The translations under genes and the position numbers were made by a program. Of a stretch of DNA of 64,000 nucleotides, positions 1-10,715 are shown piece by piece (the first letter of the stretch is position 1; every line of letters begins with the position of its first letter). The stretch lies in contig JAWQRO010000044.1 of assembly GCA_033557835.1 (NCBI GenBank), forward strand, positions 1-64,000. The letters are read 5' to 3'. The notes under the pieces were generated by a model that worked only from the letters and a program-made list of their open reading frames with translations, made no database searches and had not been told where the DNA came from. The stretch is from Helochares maculicollis. Taxonomy: Eukaryota; Arthropoda; Insecta; Coleoptera; Hydrophilidae.

Positions 1-27
<27 letters not shown>
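1..27. repeat. (TA)n microsatellite
   Basis: The window opens inside a pure TA dinucleotide run of about 13 units that breaks down into TATGTATG. Its true left edge lies outside the window. Confidence 0.95.
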
Positions 28-35
<8 letters not shown>

Positions 36-1323
36 AAAGTTCCAGATACCCGAATATTACAAAACATTTTAATTAAACAAGTGCTGAGCGTATATTTGAC
101 GTTTGTGGTTATGTTGTTTTATAATTCCAAAAACTTAATTTTACTTTGTACATTTGGTAATAACATTGTTTAATTTTAATTGTAGTTTTTGATTTCTTTT
201 AGCGTGTTTCTATTTACAAAACGAGTTTTTGAATTTGCATTTTTCAAATTTTGAGTCACCAATTGTATGATTTTCAATTACACTACACGAACTACACTGC
301 CCTATACCACCACCATACCACGCCTTGCTAATAAGGACGTACGTGAAGGTCATTGTTTTTAATTCTTGTATTGTAGACAAAATAATAAATTAAAAACCGG
401 AAATTAATAATAAATTATCAATATTCAAAATTGCGCAGTGAGGAAGATATGGACTAGAATCATCATTTGACTATGATATGATGTTTATTCCAATAAATTA
501 TCCATTAGTGATACGTTATTTATAGTATATTATCCGTGTACAAATCTTAAATAGTATCAAATTAACAAATACAAAATATAAATTGTAACTCAATAGTATT
601 ACCAATCTATGCTGATGTAATAAAAAAAGAAGCCTTAAACTGAAGTTTGCATCTTCATGGTTATTATTTAGTAAAATCATAGTCAGCATATATCGAAAAT
701 TCTTAGTCAATTTTATTTTTCAGATTTATTGCTTAAGACGATAATAATATATTCTATGCATGTCATATGTTTTTTTTTAAATATGACATGCATTTTAAAT
801 TATGTTTTTTTTAAATAATTTAAAATCTTTTATACAAAAAAAGTTCTTTCTGAATTCTAGGTTGAAACTTGAATTTTTGTATTTATATAGATGACTTAAC
901 AACTGAGATATTGGCTTCATCCGTACTTGACATATGTTACTGTTATATTATTAAATGATGAGAGACAACATTTTAGCTTACATCAATTTTGTTCGTTTCA
1001 GTTTGATAACCGAGCCAGAACTATACATAAATGTATTCTTCGCTGTTTTTATTGATTTTATAAAATCCAAGCCAAAAATGAAGCTTATAAATTGAGAGAT
1101 TGAACGCTTGTAAATCAGCATTTACACTTGATTATAGTCTAACTTAACAATTTTATAATCTAACAAGTGAAACCGATAAGCTGAGAATCGAAGTTGAATG
1201 TATGCTTGGTTATAATTTAACAGTCTTGCTCAGCGTATGTCATATTTTCTTAACCAACTTTATATTTTCCTTCAAATCAAATATTGTGAACGCTAGTAAT
1301 ATAACTTTGTAACACTTATTTTC
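28..1323. other. AT-rich intergenic sequence, no gene seen
   Basis: There is no open reading frame with recognisable homology, no tRNA-like fold and no tandem array here. The only structured item is the short perfect inverted repeat at 756-793. A slightly GC-richer patch at 296-345 has no identifiable content. Confidence 0.6.
756..793. repeat. Perfect 13-bp inverted repeat (hairpin)
   Basis: ATGCATGTCATAT at 756-768 is followed after 12 T/A-rich bases by its exact reverse complement ATATGACATGCAT at 781-793. It could form a small hairpin, or be the fused ends of a tiny palindromic element. No function can be assigned. Confidence 0.85.
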
Positions 1324-1406
1324 AAAACTGTGTAGGCAAACGGGTACTTCCGGTGGTCCTACATGCCTCAAAAGTTGATACAGATCTAAGTTTTTGCGAT
1401 AATGGC
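1324..1406 (+). repeat. Left terminal inverted repeat of the 1324-2861 element
   Basis: About 80 bases pair with 2781-2861 in inverted orientation. The differences are scattered substitutions (for example GGCAAACG against GGTAAACG), typical of an old insertion. Confidence 0.75.
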
Positions 1407-2780
1407 TGTAAACCAAATTTCATCGCTCCAGATCAAACGGTCTGATCGCTATCGTATTTACATACACACAGAGACAACATGGCAAAAATGGTCAAAATGG
1501 ACTTAGGAGCATTCTGTTATTAAAACTGTCAACCAACCTTTTATTAAATGAACCTTAAAAAAATGTTTCAACAACAGCATTGCTTCACATATTTACAAAT
1601 GGTCAATGTAAGTTTTTAGCATCCAAAATCATTCCGCTACTACAAGTATCAACTAAGACGTTTTATTATATACCATAATGGCAACATTTGTTAAAATATG
1701 AAACAATGCTTTGTCGATTCATTTCCTCCAGGCTTACTTAATACTTAATTGACACTTCTGTCTTCTGAATGTTAGAAACAAATTTTCATGATTAATTGGT
1801 AATGTGAAACGTGAAGCAAAAAAGGAGAGGGGGAGGAGGGAGATCACACAGAGATCATGTCAAAAATGGTCAAAATGTAATCAAGGGCATCCTAAACCTG
1901 GAGATTCTTCAAAATCTGGAAATCTAGATCGCAATTACTTCCCTTTACTAGCTTTGTATATAATACAGGAATTTAAAAATCAAGACCGTCATTCTTTGAT
2001 GTGCCTACATCCGATTATGAACACATTTTCACATGCCAAATATGGATTGGTTTGAGATGCGTGATGTTATCATTTTTCTTGCCATGGAAGAAAATAGTCA
2101 AAAGCAATATCCTTTCGAGGTATTACGTTCTGTTTGCTGAAGAGTGCACAAGAATTAATCAGTTGTAATAAAATCTGGCGAAAATGGTTGTTTGGGTCCC
2201 TGTTAAAAAAGATTTTTGACTGTAATGACGGTGGGTTTGTAGCGGAAAAGACGCCCTTAAGTCCTCAAAATGGCAAAATGTTTTATAGCCCACCGTGGTC
2301 TGCGCAGTCAATTCGACAGCTTCAACAATCGCAGACTAACCAAACCTTCAATATATATTTCTAAATATACAAAATAGCTCGTCATATTCAAAAGTGCTGC
2401 CTAAACATGCGCTCCACGGATAAAAAACGTTTAACATTACACCCTGTATCCAGAATTTCAGTCTTTTTCAATGGTTTTGAAACGCGTTTTATAAAGTCTC
2501 TTCATCCAACAACATCAGATCGTAAACAAACCTCAACGAATTAAGACAAAGAACAAAAACATTTTCTGGGACAAAGACATTTGAAATGTCCGTGCAACGT
2601 TTTGCACGCATGGTCGGCCTGCAAGTAGGGTGTACCCCCCTCCCGCCCAATTTGCTCCACTTTTCAAATTTACAACAGGAATCACAGTAAAGGAAAGGTT
2701 GTGCGATGATGAAAATGCGATTTTGTCGGATGTCAGCGTTTTGAGAGCCCCTGAATCCATTTTAAAATTTAGCATACGAC

Positions 2781-2861
2781 CAATATCGCGAAAACTTAGA
2801 TTTGTATCAACTTTTGAGGCATGTAGGACTACCGGAAGTACCCGTTTACCTACACAGTTTT
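2781..2861 (-). repeat. Right terminal inverted repeat of the 1324-2861 element
   Basis: Reverse complement of 1324-1406. It ends with CTACACAGTTTT. Confidence 0.75.
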
Positions 2862-3217
2862 GGAATTTTTCCAAGTAAAGTAGTCTTTAAAATTAAGCTA
2901 TCGGAATGAAATTTCGTGCACATCTTAAATATTGCAAAAAAGCTAACAAATTTTTAACATGACCGGAGCACCGGAAATGCTATTTTTATAATTTTGAAAA
3001 TTCCAATTTTAGTAGGCCTTGCAATAAAAAATTTTACAAACATGTTACAAAAATGCATAGCATAGAAAATATAGTAATATCAGATAGTTCCGTATAAATT
3101 TGAAAACCGAAAGTGGGAATTTACCGTCATAAATTTCACTTTTTAGTTATGAATTCACACTTTAAAATTCTAGCCTCCGCAAAGGCAAAGCCTTCCGTAT
3201 TGCAGACTAGTGAATAG
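2862..3217. other. Intergenic, no gene; possible old repeat
   Basis: AT-rich sequence with a paired ACCGGAGCACCGGAA patch near 2961 and a short self-complementary GCC-rich patch near 3174-3192. No ORF or known element is recognised. It abuts the mariner target site at 3218. Confidence 0.4.
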
Positions 3218-3219
3218 TA

Positions 3220-4475
3220 CGAGGTGTGTTCAATAAGTATCGCGAATTTTGAATTTTCGCGGGTTAGGTATATTCGAATTTCGGTTTTTTTGTGGCGTTA
3301 TGTTGGTACTCATGTCTCTCACTTATACCGACCAGTTCGACCATTTTGAATGTTCAGTTAATTGTTGACAGCTGCCTTGCTTGCACGTGTTTTGGCTCGT
3401 CTTCGATTTTTACCTATTCAAAGAAATGGATCAAAGCACTTGTTTCAAATTTTGTGTGAAAAACGAAATTAAGCTACCTTGGATCGAAGCAACGTTTATC
3501 GGTGGTACAAAATGTTCTCAGAAGGCCGAGAAGATGAGAACGAGGACTTCAACAACAGACGAAAAAATTGATGAAGTGAAGAAAATGGTATTGGCCAATC
3601 GTTGAATCACCGTTGGAGAAGTTGCTGAGGACTTAGACATATCGATTGGCTCGTGCCATTCGATTTTTATCAATGATTTGGGCATGAGACGGGTCGCCGC
3701 GAAATTTGTACCAAGATTGCTCAATTTCGACCAAAAACAGTTTCGCATGAAAATTGCTAATGAGCTGTTGGACTCTGTCCGCGACAACCCAAATTTGCTC
3801 CAGAGGGTCATAACTGGTGGCGAATCGTGGGTTTACGCTTATAACGTGGAAACCAAAGCTCAATCATCTCAATGGAAGCTGCCGCACGAACCAAGACAGA
3901 AAAAAGCGCGCCAAGTTCGGTCGACTGTGAAAGTTTTGCTTACCGTTTTCTTCCATTGCAGAGGCGTGGTGCATCGTGAGTTCTTGCCACAAGGTAGAAC
4001 GCTCAATAAGGAATATTACCTGCAAGTTATGCGCAATATGCGTGAAGCAATCCGCCAGAAACGCCCGGATTTGTGGAAGAACAAAAATTGGCTTTTGCAC
4101 CACGATAACGCCCCTGCTCACACATCGTTGCTTGTACTCGACTTTTTGGCCAAAAACAACACGCTAATAATGCCGCAGCCACCATATTCGCCAGATCTGA
4201 CCCCCTGTGTCTTTTTCTTGTTCCCGAAACTAAAGAGGCACATGAAAGGACGACGCTACGCTAATATTGACGAGATAAAGATGGCATCGAAGGAGAAGCT
4301 GAACAAGATAAAGGAAAATGATTTTTTTAAGTGCTTCGAAGATTGGGAAAAACGTTGGCACAAATTAATAATATCTCATGGGGATTACTTTGAATAGGAC
4401 AAAATAGATATTCATGAATAAATAAATAATTTTTGAAAAAACACAAAATTCGCGATACTTTTTGAACACACCTCG
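3220..4475 (+). mobile_element. mariner (DD34D Tc1/mariner) transposon, full-length but dead
   Basis: The element is bounded by TA target-site duplications (3218-3219 and 4476-4477). Its ~30-bp terminal inverted repeats start CGAGGTGTGTTCAATAAGTA on the left and read CGAGGTGTGTTCAAAAAGTA in reverse complement on the right, both continuing TCGCGAATTTT. The length of 1256 bp is normal for mariner. The transposase inside is disrupted (see the separate entry). Intact ends mean it could in principle still be bound by a related transposase supplied elsewhere. Confidence 0.95.
3426..4397 (+). pseudogene. mariner transposase, inactivated
   Basis: Mariner transposases bind the element ends with paired helix-turn-helix domains and cut with a D,D(34)D catalytic triad. 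Reading from the ATG at 3426, the product matches the family almost end to end: N-terminal HTH region, then TGGESW, HHDNAPAH, YSPDLTPC and the terminal HGDYFE. There are several breaks. The segment around 3490-3540 is out of frame (MFSEGRED lies in the neighbouring frame, flanked by compensating indels). An in-frame TGA sits at 3603-3605. Two of the three catalytic aspartates are replaced: TGDE has become TGGE, and the last Asp of the PCDFF motif has become Val (PCVFF). Only the middle Asp (HDN) remains. The protein cannot be catalytically active even if translated. Confidence 0.93.
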
Positions 4476-4477
4476 TA

Positions 4478-4589
4478 CGTGCAGCTTAGAGTAAATGTCG
4501 TCTCCTCGCTTTAATACTGATGCGGCGTGAGGTTCCACTTCCCCTACATTCAAGGCTGTATGGCTCATTGATTCGTTTGATTGTTGTTG
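4478..4589. other. Short unassigned spacer
   Basis: About 110 bp between the mariner and the LINE fragment. It resembles neither, and no feature is recognised. Confidence 0.4.
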
Positions 4590-5016
4590 TAAGGTGCAGA
4601 AACATGGCCGATGACAATAAAACTTGAACAACAACTTCAAAGATGTGATATGAAAATGCTGAGATGGATCAGTCTGAAAGATCACATCCAATCAGGCGAA
4701 ATTCTGCATCGAGCTGACTTATTTGCAATAAAAGACACACGCAGAAGGCATCGTTTACGGTGGTTTGGTCATGTTAAACGGAGTCAAAATAGTGCTATAC
4801 TGTCTATCACAAACCTTATAGCACCTGGCAACCACCCTAAAGGCCGCCCAAAAATGTCCTGGGCACAAACAATTCAACAAGACCGACGTGAACTGAACCT
4901 AAATAAAATGGACGCTATGGATTGCCTACTATGGCGTCAAAAACTGACGACAAAGAAGCAATGTCCTGCCCCGGAACGGGAAAATGAACGCTGAACGAGA
5001 ATTGATTGATTGATAA
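4590..5016 (+). pseudogene. 3' end of a non-LTR retrotransposon (reverse transcriptase C-terminus)
   Basis: The frame reads GAETWPMT from 4593, then a ~130-residue tail with RWFGHVKR near residue 50 counted from the Met at 4611, HPKGRPKMSW near residue 75, and a final WRQKL, ending in a stop at 4992-4994. This series is the usual carboxy-terminal tail after the reverse-transcriptase domain of endonuclease/RT LINEs. The catalytic YADD region and everything 5' are missing, as expected for a 5'-truncated insertion. A TGAT tandem tail at about 5003-5016 fits the simple-repeat 3' ends of RTE-like LINEs, though the clade is not proven. The surviving tail frame is open, so the insertion may not be very old. 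Confidence 0.85.
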
Positions 5017-5039
5017 ATCATCTAAACAATAAGGAAAGA

Positions 5040-6405
5040 GAGTGTACCCTCATAATAGATGAAATGAATATAAAAACTAACTATTTCTACAATATATCTA
5101 AAGACGAAATTATAGGGGTGCAGAATTTAGGACACTTCAGATAATTTAAACCTGCAAAATATGCAATGGGGTTAATTTTGAGGGGAATACATGCAAATTG
5201 GAAACAACCCTTGGGTTATTCCTTTTTGCAAAGTAATTATCCCGTGGACGATTTAAAAATGTTGATTTTTAACTATATTAATTATTTAAAACAAATTGAT
5301 TGTATAGTTAAAGTTGTAATTACAGATTTAGGTGTAAATTATATAAAATTTGCTAAAGAAGTTGGGGTACAAAATGATCAACCATATTTCTATGTCAATC
5401 ATTTAATAATCTTTTATTTGTTCGATCCTTGCACACCTACTAAAGGCGACAAGAAATAATTTTTAAAATAACAATTCTAACTATGGTGGTATAATAACCA
5501 AACAAGAGCATCTTCAAACGTTTTACGATCTGGACAACTCAAAAACAGTGAGATTTGAACCAAAATTGTCTAATATTCATTTAGATCATCCTAATGGCAA
5601 AAAATGAAAGTGCCAGATGCTGCTCAACTACTTAGTAGAAGTGTGGCTCTTGGCATGAAAGTATTTTTAGCATCTAGAAAACTTCCGGAACAATAAGTTT
5701 TATTAAAAATGCGAATACTTTATTTGATATAGTGAATTCATATAATGGCAACTTTGAGACCCCTGAAAGAAGGGGCAAACATGTTACAGGCAAACGAAAT
5801 GTTTGCAATGTTGTGTTGTAACAATAAATACCTTCATAGAACTTTGGAAAGAAATGGGAATTTTATTGCTCGTCGTTTGAATTCGGATCCTATCGAAAAA
5901 TTTTTCAAACAATTCGTCAACAGTGTGCCAATGCAACAAACCCCACGGATATACAATTTTCACACGCATGTAAAAAGTTATTTTTATTGCAATATTTTGA
6001 ACATTCTGAAGGTGCAAATTGCTACAATCAATATTGGCCATACCAATATATATAACAGTACAGTTAAGTATTACCATCACAAATGATGCAACTACTAACA
6101 CAAACGTATTAGCAGTACATACTGCTGATTACAGGGAACTGGGTGTACCTACAATGAACAACTTTGTGTATATTAGTGGGTACTTATACAACAAATGATT
6201 GATACAACATTCATGTGAGTCATGTAAAAATTATTGTTTGAGTAATTTAAATGGAAAAAATTTATTTACTCATCTGAGAAGTTTCCATGCCACAGATAAA
6301 ACTGTATTTGGCAAGTTTGCTGTGCCTGCTCATGCATTTGTATTATATGTAATAAAAAAAAAGAAACGTCTTTTTGAAAATTTTGATTCGGTAGCTCAAA
6401 CGTAA
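5040..6405 (+). pseudogene. P-superfamily (THAP/P-element-like) transposase, decayed C-terminal two thirds
   Basis: Several blocks in different frames line up in the order expected for P-element-like transposases. LIIDEMNIK and GVQNLG lie at 5049-5130, where the Asp of DEM would be the first catalytic residue. GNWKQP-like ANWKQPLGY follows an in-frame TAA at 5139-5141. AAQLLSRSVALGMKVF lies near 5615-5670, NTLFDIVNSYNGNFETP near 5705-5765, RRLNSDPIEKFF near 5868-5905, and YISGYL, HSCESCKNYC, FHATDK near 6165-6300. Stops and frameshifts separate the blocks. The N-terminal THAP zinc finger is absent and no terminal repeats are seen. The remnant starts only about 25 bp after the LINE tail, so its 5' part may have been lost when the LINE inserted. 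Confidence 0.75.
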
Positions 6406-7060
6406 AAGTTGGCCACCAACTAAAACTGTTGCTTAAAAATATTAAATTTGAGCATCCATGTTCTCAATTTCCCTTACAGTACTTATTTAATTTGTTCAAT
6501 TAAGAATTCTTACAACTTTAAAACAATCAGCTAAAAATGTAATTAGTTAGCCGAGAGTTAGTAAAAATTTTAAAAAATGTAACTAAGGCACGATATATTA
6601 TGTACAATAATAGCAATATATATGTAAAATAACAATTGCAATTAATTGTATTATTAAACGTAATCGTAACACATTATATAATCCTAACCTAATTTCTCCA
6701 TAATAAGTGCATGCTATATTTTTCTATGTCTATCAAATAGTTTTTCTCTAATTGTTTCATTTAAAAGCTTTCGTTTCAAAATTTGAAACTTCAAACGTTT
6801 ACGGAGAAATTATAAAAACTCAATTTTCGCTTATTGCTGTTACTAATCACAAAATGGCCAAGGTCATTTGTTTCTCGGACACCAACTTCAAAGAAGCCGC
6901 CTTGAGTGAGCATTATGTGATTGGATACTATGGAATGTGTGTTTAGAATGCCAAGGAAAGGGTGGTTAGGAATTACACTAATAAAAAACACCTTATTAGC
7001 AAATTTAAAATCTTTATTGAAAATACCAAATATTTTACAACACGATTTTTACAAATTGTT
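6406..7060. other. AT-rich intergenic sequence
   Basis: No supported gene. It contains one short coding-like patch (6854-6947, separate entry) and the perfect palindrome GTTTCAAA-A-TTTGAAAC at 6773-6789. Confidence 0.5.
6854..6947 (+). other. Small ORF with good start context, possible orphan first exon
   Basis: The ATG at 6854 sits in CACAAAATGG, close to the insect translation-start consensus, and opens a 30-codon frame beginning MAKVICFSDTNFKEAAL. This patch is GC-richer than its surroundings. A splice-donor-like GA|GTGAGC lies at 6905-6910, so it could be a 52-bp first coding exon rather than a complete gene. No partner exon or protein family is recognised, and chance is a realistic explanation. 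Confidence 0.15.
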
Positions 7061-7070
7061 TGAAAGTTTT

Positions 7071-7093
7071 GCCCACCCTCCTCCACTTCCTTC
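7071..7093 (+). repeat. Pyrimidine motif copy 1
   Basis: CCCACCCTCCTCCACTTCC followed by TTC. It lies 120 bp before core 1, the same arrangement as motif copy 5 before core 3. Confidence 0.9.
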
Positions 7094-7210
7094 TTTTGAA
7101 TAAATTCTTTCAATTTAAAACACTGAATTGAACTTTAAATGCGTTTTTTTTTCTAATATAATACCTGAAAAATATACCGATGTGCGATATTAAAATGTAA
7201 TGACAGGATA

Positions 7211-7450
7211 TCAGAAGAGCATTTGTGATTCAAGCCCAATTTTTCTACCGCGTTTTTAATAAACCGTAAATCGTTGATCTTTCGAGCGCATTTCTTCTAT
7301 TTCGTTGCTTTACAAACTATAAATCAAAAGCTAAATCGTTGCTATTTGCCCTAAGTTGACTCTTCTTGTGCTTTCTTGTTTCTCTTTTTCCGTAGACTGC
7401 AAACGATCGTTGGTCGTAGATAAATCAGCCCGAATGGCCAAATGCACCAT
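7211..7450 (+). repeat. Core repeat, copy 1 (left outlier)
   Basis: Both conserved blocks are present. Block B carries the CAGCCCGAATGGCC variant otherwise seen only in core 3. Similarity to core 3 extends over 7071-7500 against 16290-16720, including a shared GACAGGATATCAG entry, so the two derive from one duplication. A 3' splice-site-like tract (pyrimidines then CCGTAG) precedes block B. Confidence 0.92.
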
Positions 7451-7499
7451 CGACACCTCAACAACATTTTAAATTATAGATATATTTTCCAGTTAAGCT

Positions 7500-8020
7500 T
7501 GGTTTTTTGTTTACACAACCATTTATTTGATTCCATTTTTACGAAACTTTTCTAAATTGTATCATCAATAACACAATATCTGAGGTCATCATATCTTTTA
7601 AGACGCTTTTTTGTTACATTTACTGTAAATGTTTCTGCCACCGATTTGACAGACAAACAATAATACGTTCAATAATTTTAACTAGTTCCTGTGTAATTTA
7701 GTGCACTGATTCGGAAAAATAATAGTTGTATCACGTAACAAGTTTTCATATTTCAATATTAAGTAAAAATTAATTGTTAATTAAAAATATTTTCAACTAT
7801 TTTAATATTGTAATGTTGGTAATAAAATCATGTCTTGAGAGTTGCAGTTCTGATAAATAACACATTTGTTTGTTATTTTTAATGTTTATACTTTTTATTC
7901 ACATATAAAAGAAATAAACAGGTTACTTTGCATATTTTGATGTAGATCTTAGAAAATAGTATAAGCTTTTAAATTTGCAGTACACATGGTATGGAAAAAG
8001 GGAAAAAAATTACTCAAGTG
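7500..8020. other. AT-rich filler, nothing recognised
   Basis: No ORF, core or pyrimidine motif lies between core 1 and the pseudogene remnant. Confidence 0.5.
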
Positions 8021-8790
8021 ATTATTAGTTTTGTAGTACAGATGTTACTGGATATAACTCTAAGAACAAAAGATGATTGCATATCCTAACGTTACTGCAG
8101 CTAATCGACCAGTAAGACATAATCCAATGTTTTCTGTCTCTATGCCAGGTGAGTCGTAGGATAAAGTTACATTTTAGTCTCGTATTTAATCCAAGTCCAT
8201 CGACCGTTGACGATTTCCATCTAATGTTTCCCAGAAAATTTAGAATCAAAGTTATTTACACAAGTTGAGTTAAATGATTTAGTCGAAGATTTTGGTTTGG
8301 CTAAAGAAAAAGAATAATTACTTGGGTCTTGGGTAAAAGAGAAACGTTTATTGAAACCTGGGATGTCTATTTGCCATGATCGTGATCGGTTGCTGTGTGG
8401 AGATTTAAAAGTTGTATTTGTGCTCCTTGGTCAGCAGAAAGGAGTCACAAAGTTTTCTTGTTTTATATGGAAGTGGGATTAACATCGGTCTATAAATCTA
8501 TGGCTTATAAGCCAATCAATAACATCTGGCAAAAAAAACCAATTTGAATAAAACTGTTTGCTCCGATGAGTAATCTTCTATTCGTACTACACAAAGCTGG
8601 GCCTAATGAATCAATTTATAGAAATTTTTTCAATAATTTTGTGCAACATTTCTTCATTTATCAGATGTTTAACTGAAATACTGGATTATCGTTGGGGCTG
8701 AGATTTATAAATTTAGGTTCCAACTGATTCCAACTTCAAGGCAACGATGAATAAAAAGAAAAAGGATGCTCATAATTTTTCGATATCATG
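8021..8790 (+). pseudogene. Broken copy of an uncharacterised transposon-associated protein
   Basis: Protein-like blocks survive in different frames: YPNVTAANRPVRHNPMFS near 8080-8135; ESKLFTQVELNDLVEDFGLAKEKE at about 8244-8316; LLGSWVKEK and LLKPGMS just after; CGDLKVVFVLLGQQKG at about 8396-8443 followed by FSCF; then LGLMNQF near 8603. I recall this block order (leucine-rich ELNDLVRDL-type stretch, LLGSRLKEKNLL-type, then CGDLKVV) from a high-copy family of uncharacterised proteins in arthropod genomes, thought to belong to mobile elements. That family assignment is from memory, not from a search. A sizeable internal deletion joins the GMS and CGDLK blocks. Its normal base composition contrasts with the G-poor filler, so it is probably an insertion into the array edge or part of the ancestral flank. 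Confidence 0.55.
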
Positions 8791-10693
8791 ATTGCACAAA
8801 TGTTTATCTAATATGTTTCCAATATTTTATTTTGTCATTTAATAGATATATTTAAACTTGACTATATTTATCTATCGTTGTTTTCATTTGAAACTAAAAG
8901 TATGATTGAATGATTTCATCTACCGATTTTATTCCTAATTATAACAATTCCTGTAAAAGTCTATTCTATCACTTTCAGTATTGTTTGATTCGATTCCTCA
9001 TTTTATACATTATTTTGAACTTTTCTTAATTATCAATATTTAAAGTCATTCCGTTTAAATAAATATTTGTGGCCTTTGATTACTAAGTATTAATTAATCG
9101 TTTTATTTTTGTAAACCATAAAGGATAATCAAAACTTCTTTTTATTGCAAGTAATTCCTTAATAATCTGAAAGTGTTTTGAAAGTGCAATTGAACTGTAT
9201 ACCTACAAACATTATTATCTTTATATTTAACAGTATTTTCCAGTATTTCGCTTATAAATTTATCTATGTTTACCGAAAAGTATTACAAAATGTAATATAA
9301 GATGCCAATATTCATAAATAATGACAATAATCTTTTTATGTGTTTTGTGTATATTAATATTTTGTCAGTTTTTCTACATTTTCTCATAATTTTATTTGCT
9401 TCATTTCATTGATTTACGTTATTCACTTCGATTAACTCAAATGTGTTTCAATGATTACAATCTATGATTTTTTTTCAGGATATATCTGAGATTTTTTATT
9501 TTATAAATACACCTAATTCTTTTGTTACTTTTTTCTACAATGATTGCATTTGTCTGCTAAATCTTAATTGTAAGTTTTATATATTATCAACCTAATTTGA
9601 TGAATTTTCCACTACTTACTGTCATAGAAATACCTAAAATTGATGTTCTATACAAATAAGAGATCTTTTAAAATCATTGTATTTTATTTAATTATATTAT
9701 ATTGACATTTGCACTTTAAATTACATACTAATTATCATTTTCAATTCTAACTAAATATATTGTTTCACTCGCTACAAAAACAAAATTTCTCTAACCTAGC
9801 TCAAGAACTTTTAATATAACAAATATTTTGCGTTGTCTGTACTAATCATATTCAATATTCAACATTTCTTCTATCTTAATTCAAGCAAAGAAATTATTTC
9901 ATTTTATCCATCATCTAAATATGTTGATATTCAATTGTTTTATCTTTTATGCTACGATTTTAACTACACATTGTGATTATGTAAACTTTAATTTCCTTAT
10001 TTCCATATCTTGCTATTATAGTTCATTGAATCTATACTCGAGGTTTTCTCAATTTATGCTAAAACTATAACGTTTTCACTGCATAAAAATACCTTGCATT
10101 TAAACCAATATAAAGAATATAAAACATTAAGAAATCATTACCTTTTTAGCTTCTCATGTCAATTTACTTATAAGATAATTATAATTTGTGCCGTCTGATA
10201 ACAATTTTCATAAATAAATGTTAAATTAAAATTATCAATTATACTTTCTATAAAAATTACCTTTCTTTATATTACCTCTGTTTATATAGACAAAACTCTC
10301 ATACAGTAGTTCACTAAGTAAATATTTTATGTATTTTTAAATTTTTGTGAATTTATATGATTCAAAACTATTTTAAAAATTTGCACTTTTAACTTATTTG
10401 CTTGTACTTGCCTTTTTTATTGATTTCTAAATCAATTTCACCACTTTGTATATGTTATATACTCTTTGTTGATACTTATGATTTAAATGTCTCTGTTCTG
10501 ATTAAATATCAATTGAATGTTTTACTTTACTATTTTTGAAAACTGTATTAACATATTAACATTTCCTCATAAAATATATTTCTTTGATTCTACATTATAT
10601 TTTTATCTGTTGTTTAGGATCGTCTGGTTTTTTGTTAACCTTAACATTTTAATGATATAAATAAAACTAATAGCAAATATATTTAAAAATATT

Positions 10694-10715
10694 GCCCTCC
10701 CTCCTCCACCTTCAT
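10694..10715 (+). repeat. Pyrimidine motif copy 2 (diverged)
   Basis: GCCCTCCCTCCTCCACCTTC: the central CCTCCTCCAC is kept and the flanks have changed. Confidence 0.7.

Larger units (their letters stand above)
1324..2861. mobile_element. DNA transposon remnant with ~80-bp terminal inverted repeats, non-autonomous
   Basis: The ends are long imperfect inverted repeats. The left arm starts AAAACTGTGTAGG at about 1324 and runs to about 1406; the right arm, 2781-2861, is its reverse complement with few mismatches (both contain CGGGTACTTCCGG and a CCTACATGCCTCAAAAG block on the left-arm strand). The 1.5-kb interior has no recognisable transposase; its short ORFs on both strands lack conserved motifs. 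Within it a ~45-bp segment is repeated directly at 1467 and 1847 (shared CAAAAATGGTCAAAATG). No convincing target-site duplication is visible at the outer edges, so the exact ends and the superfamily are unresolved. A cut-and-paste element without its own transposase is the best reading. Confidence 0.65.

Noticed and set aside
2533..2874. 113-codon minus-strand ORF and its plus-strand shadow (2630-2878)
   Set aside because: It lies mostly within the right inverted repeat and adjacent interior of a non-autonomous transposon and has no transposase motif.
4365..4691. Minus-strand ORF of 108 codons
   Set aside because: It straddles the mariner end and the LINE start and has no homology of its own.
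7211..7450. Cores as tRNA, snoRNA or hammerhead ribozyme genes
   Set aside because: No cloverleaf, no convincing C/D box pair, and no CUGANGA plus GAAA hammerhead core found on either strand by eye.
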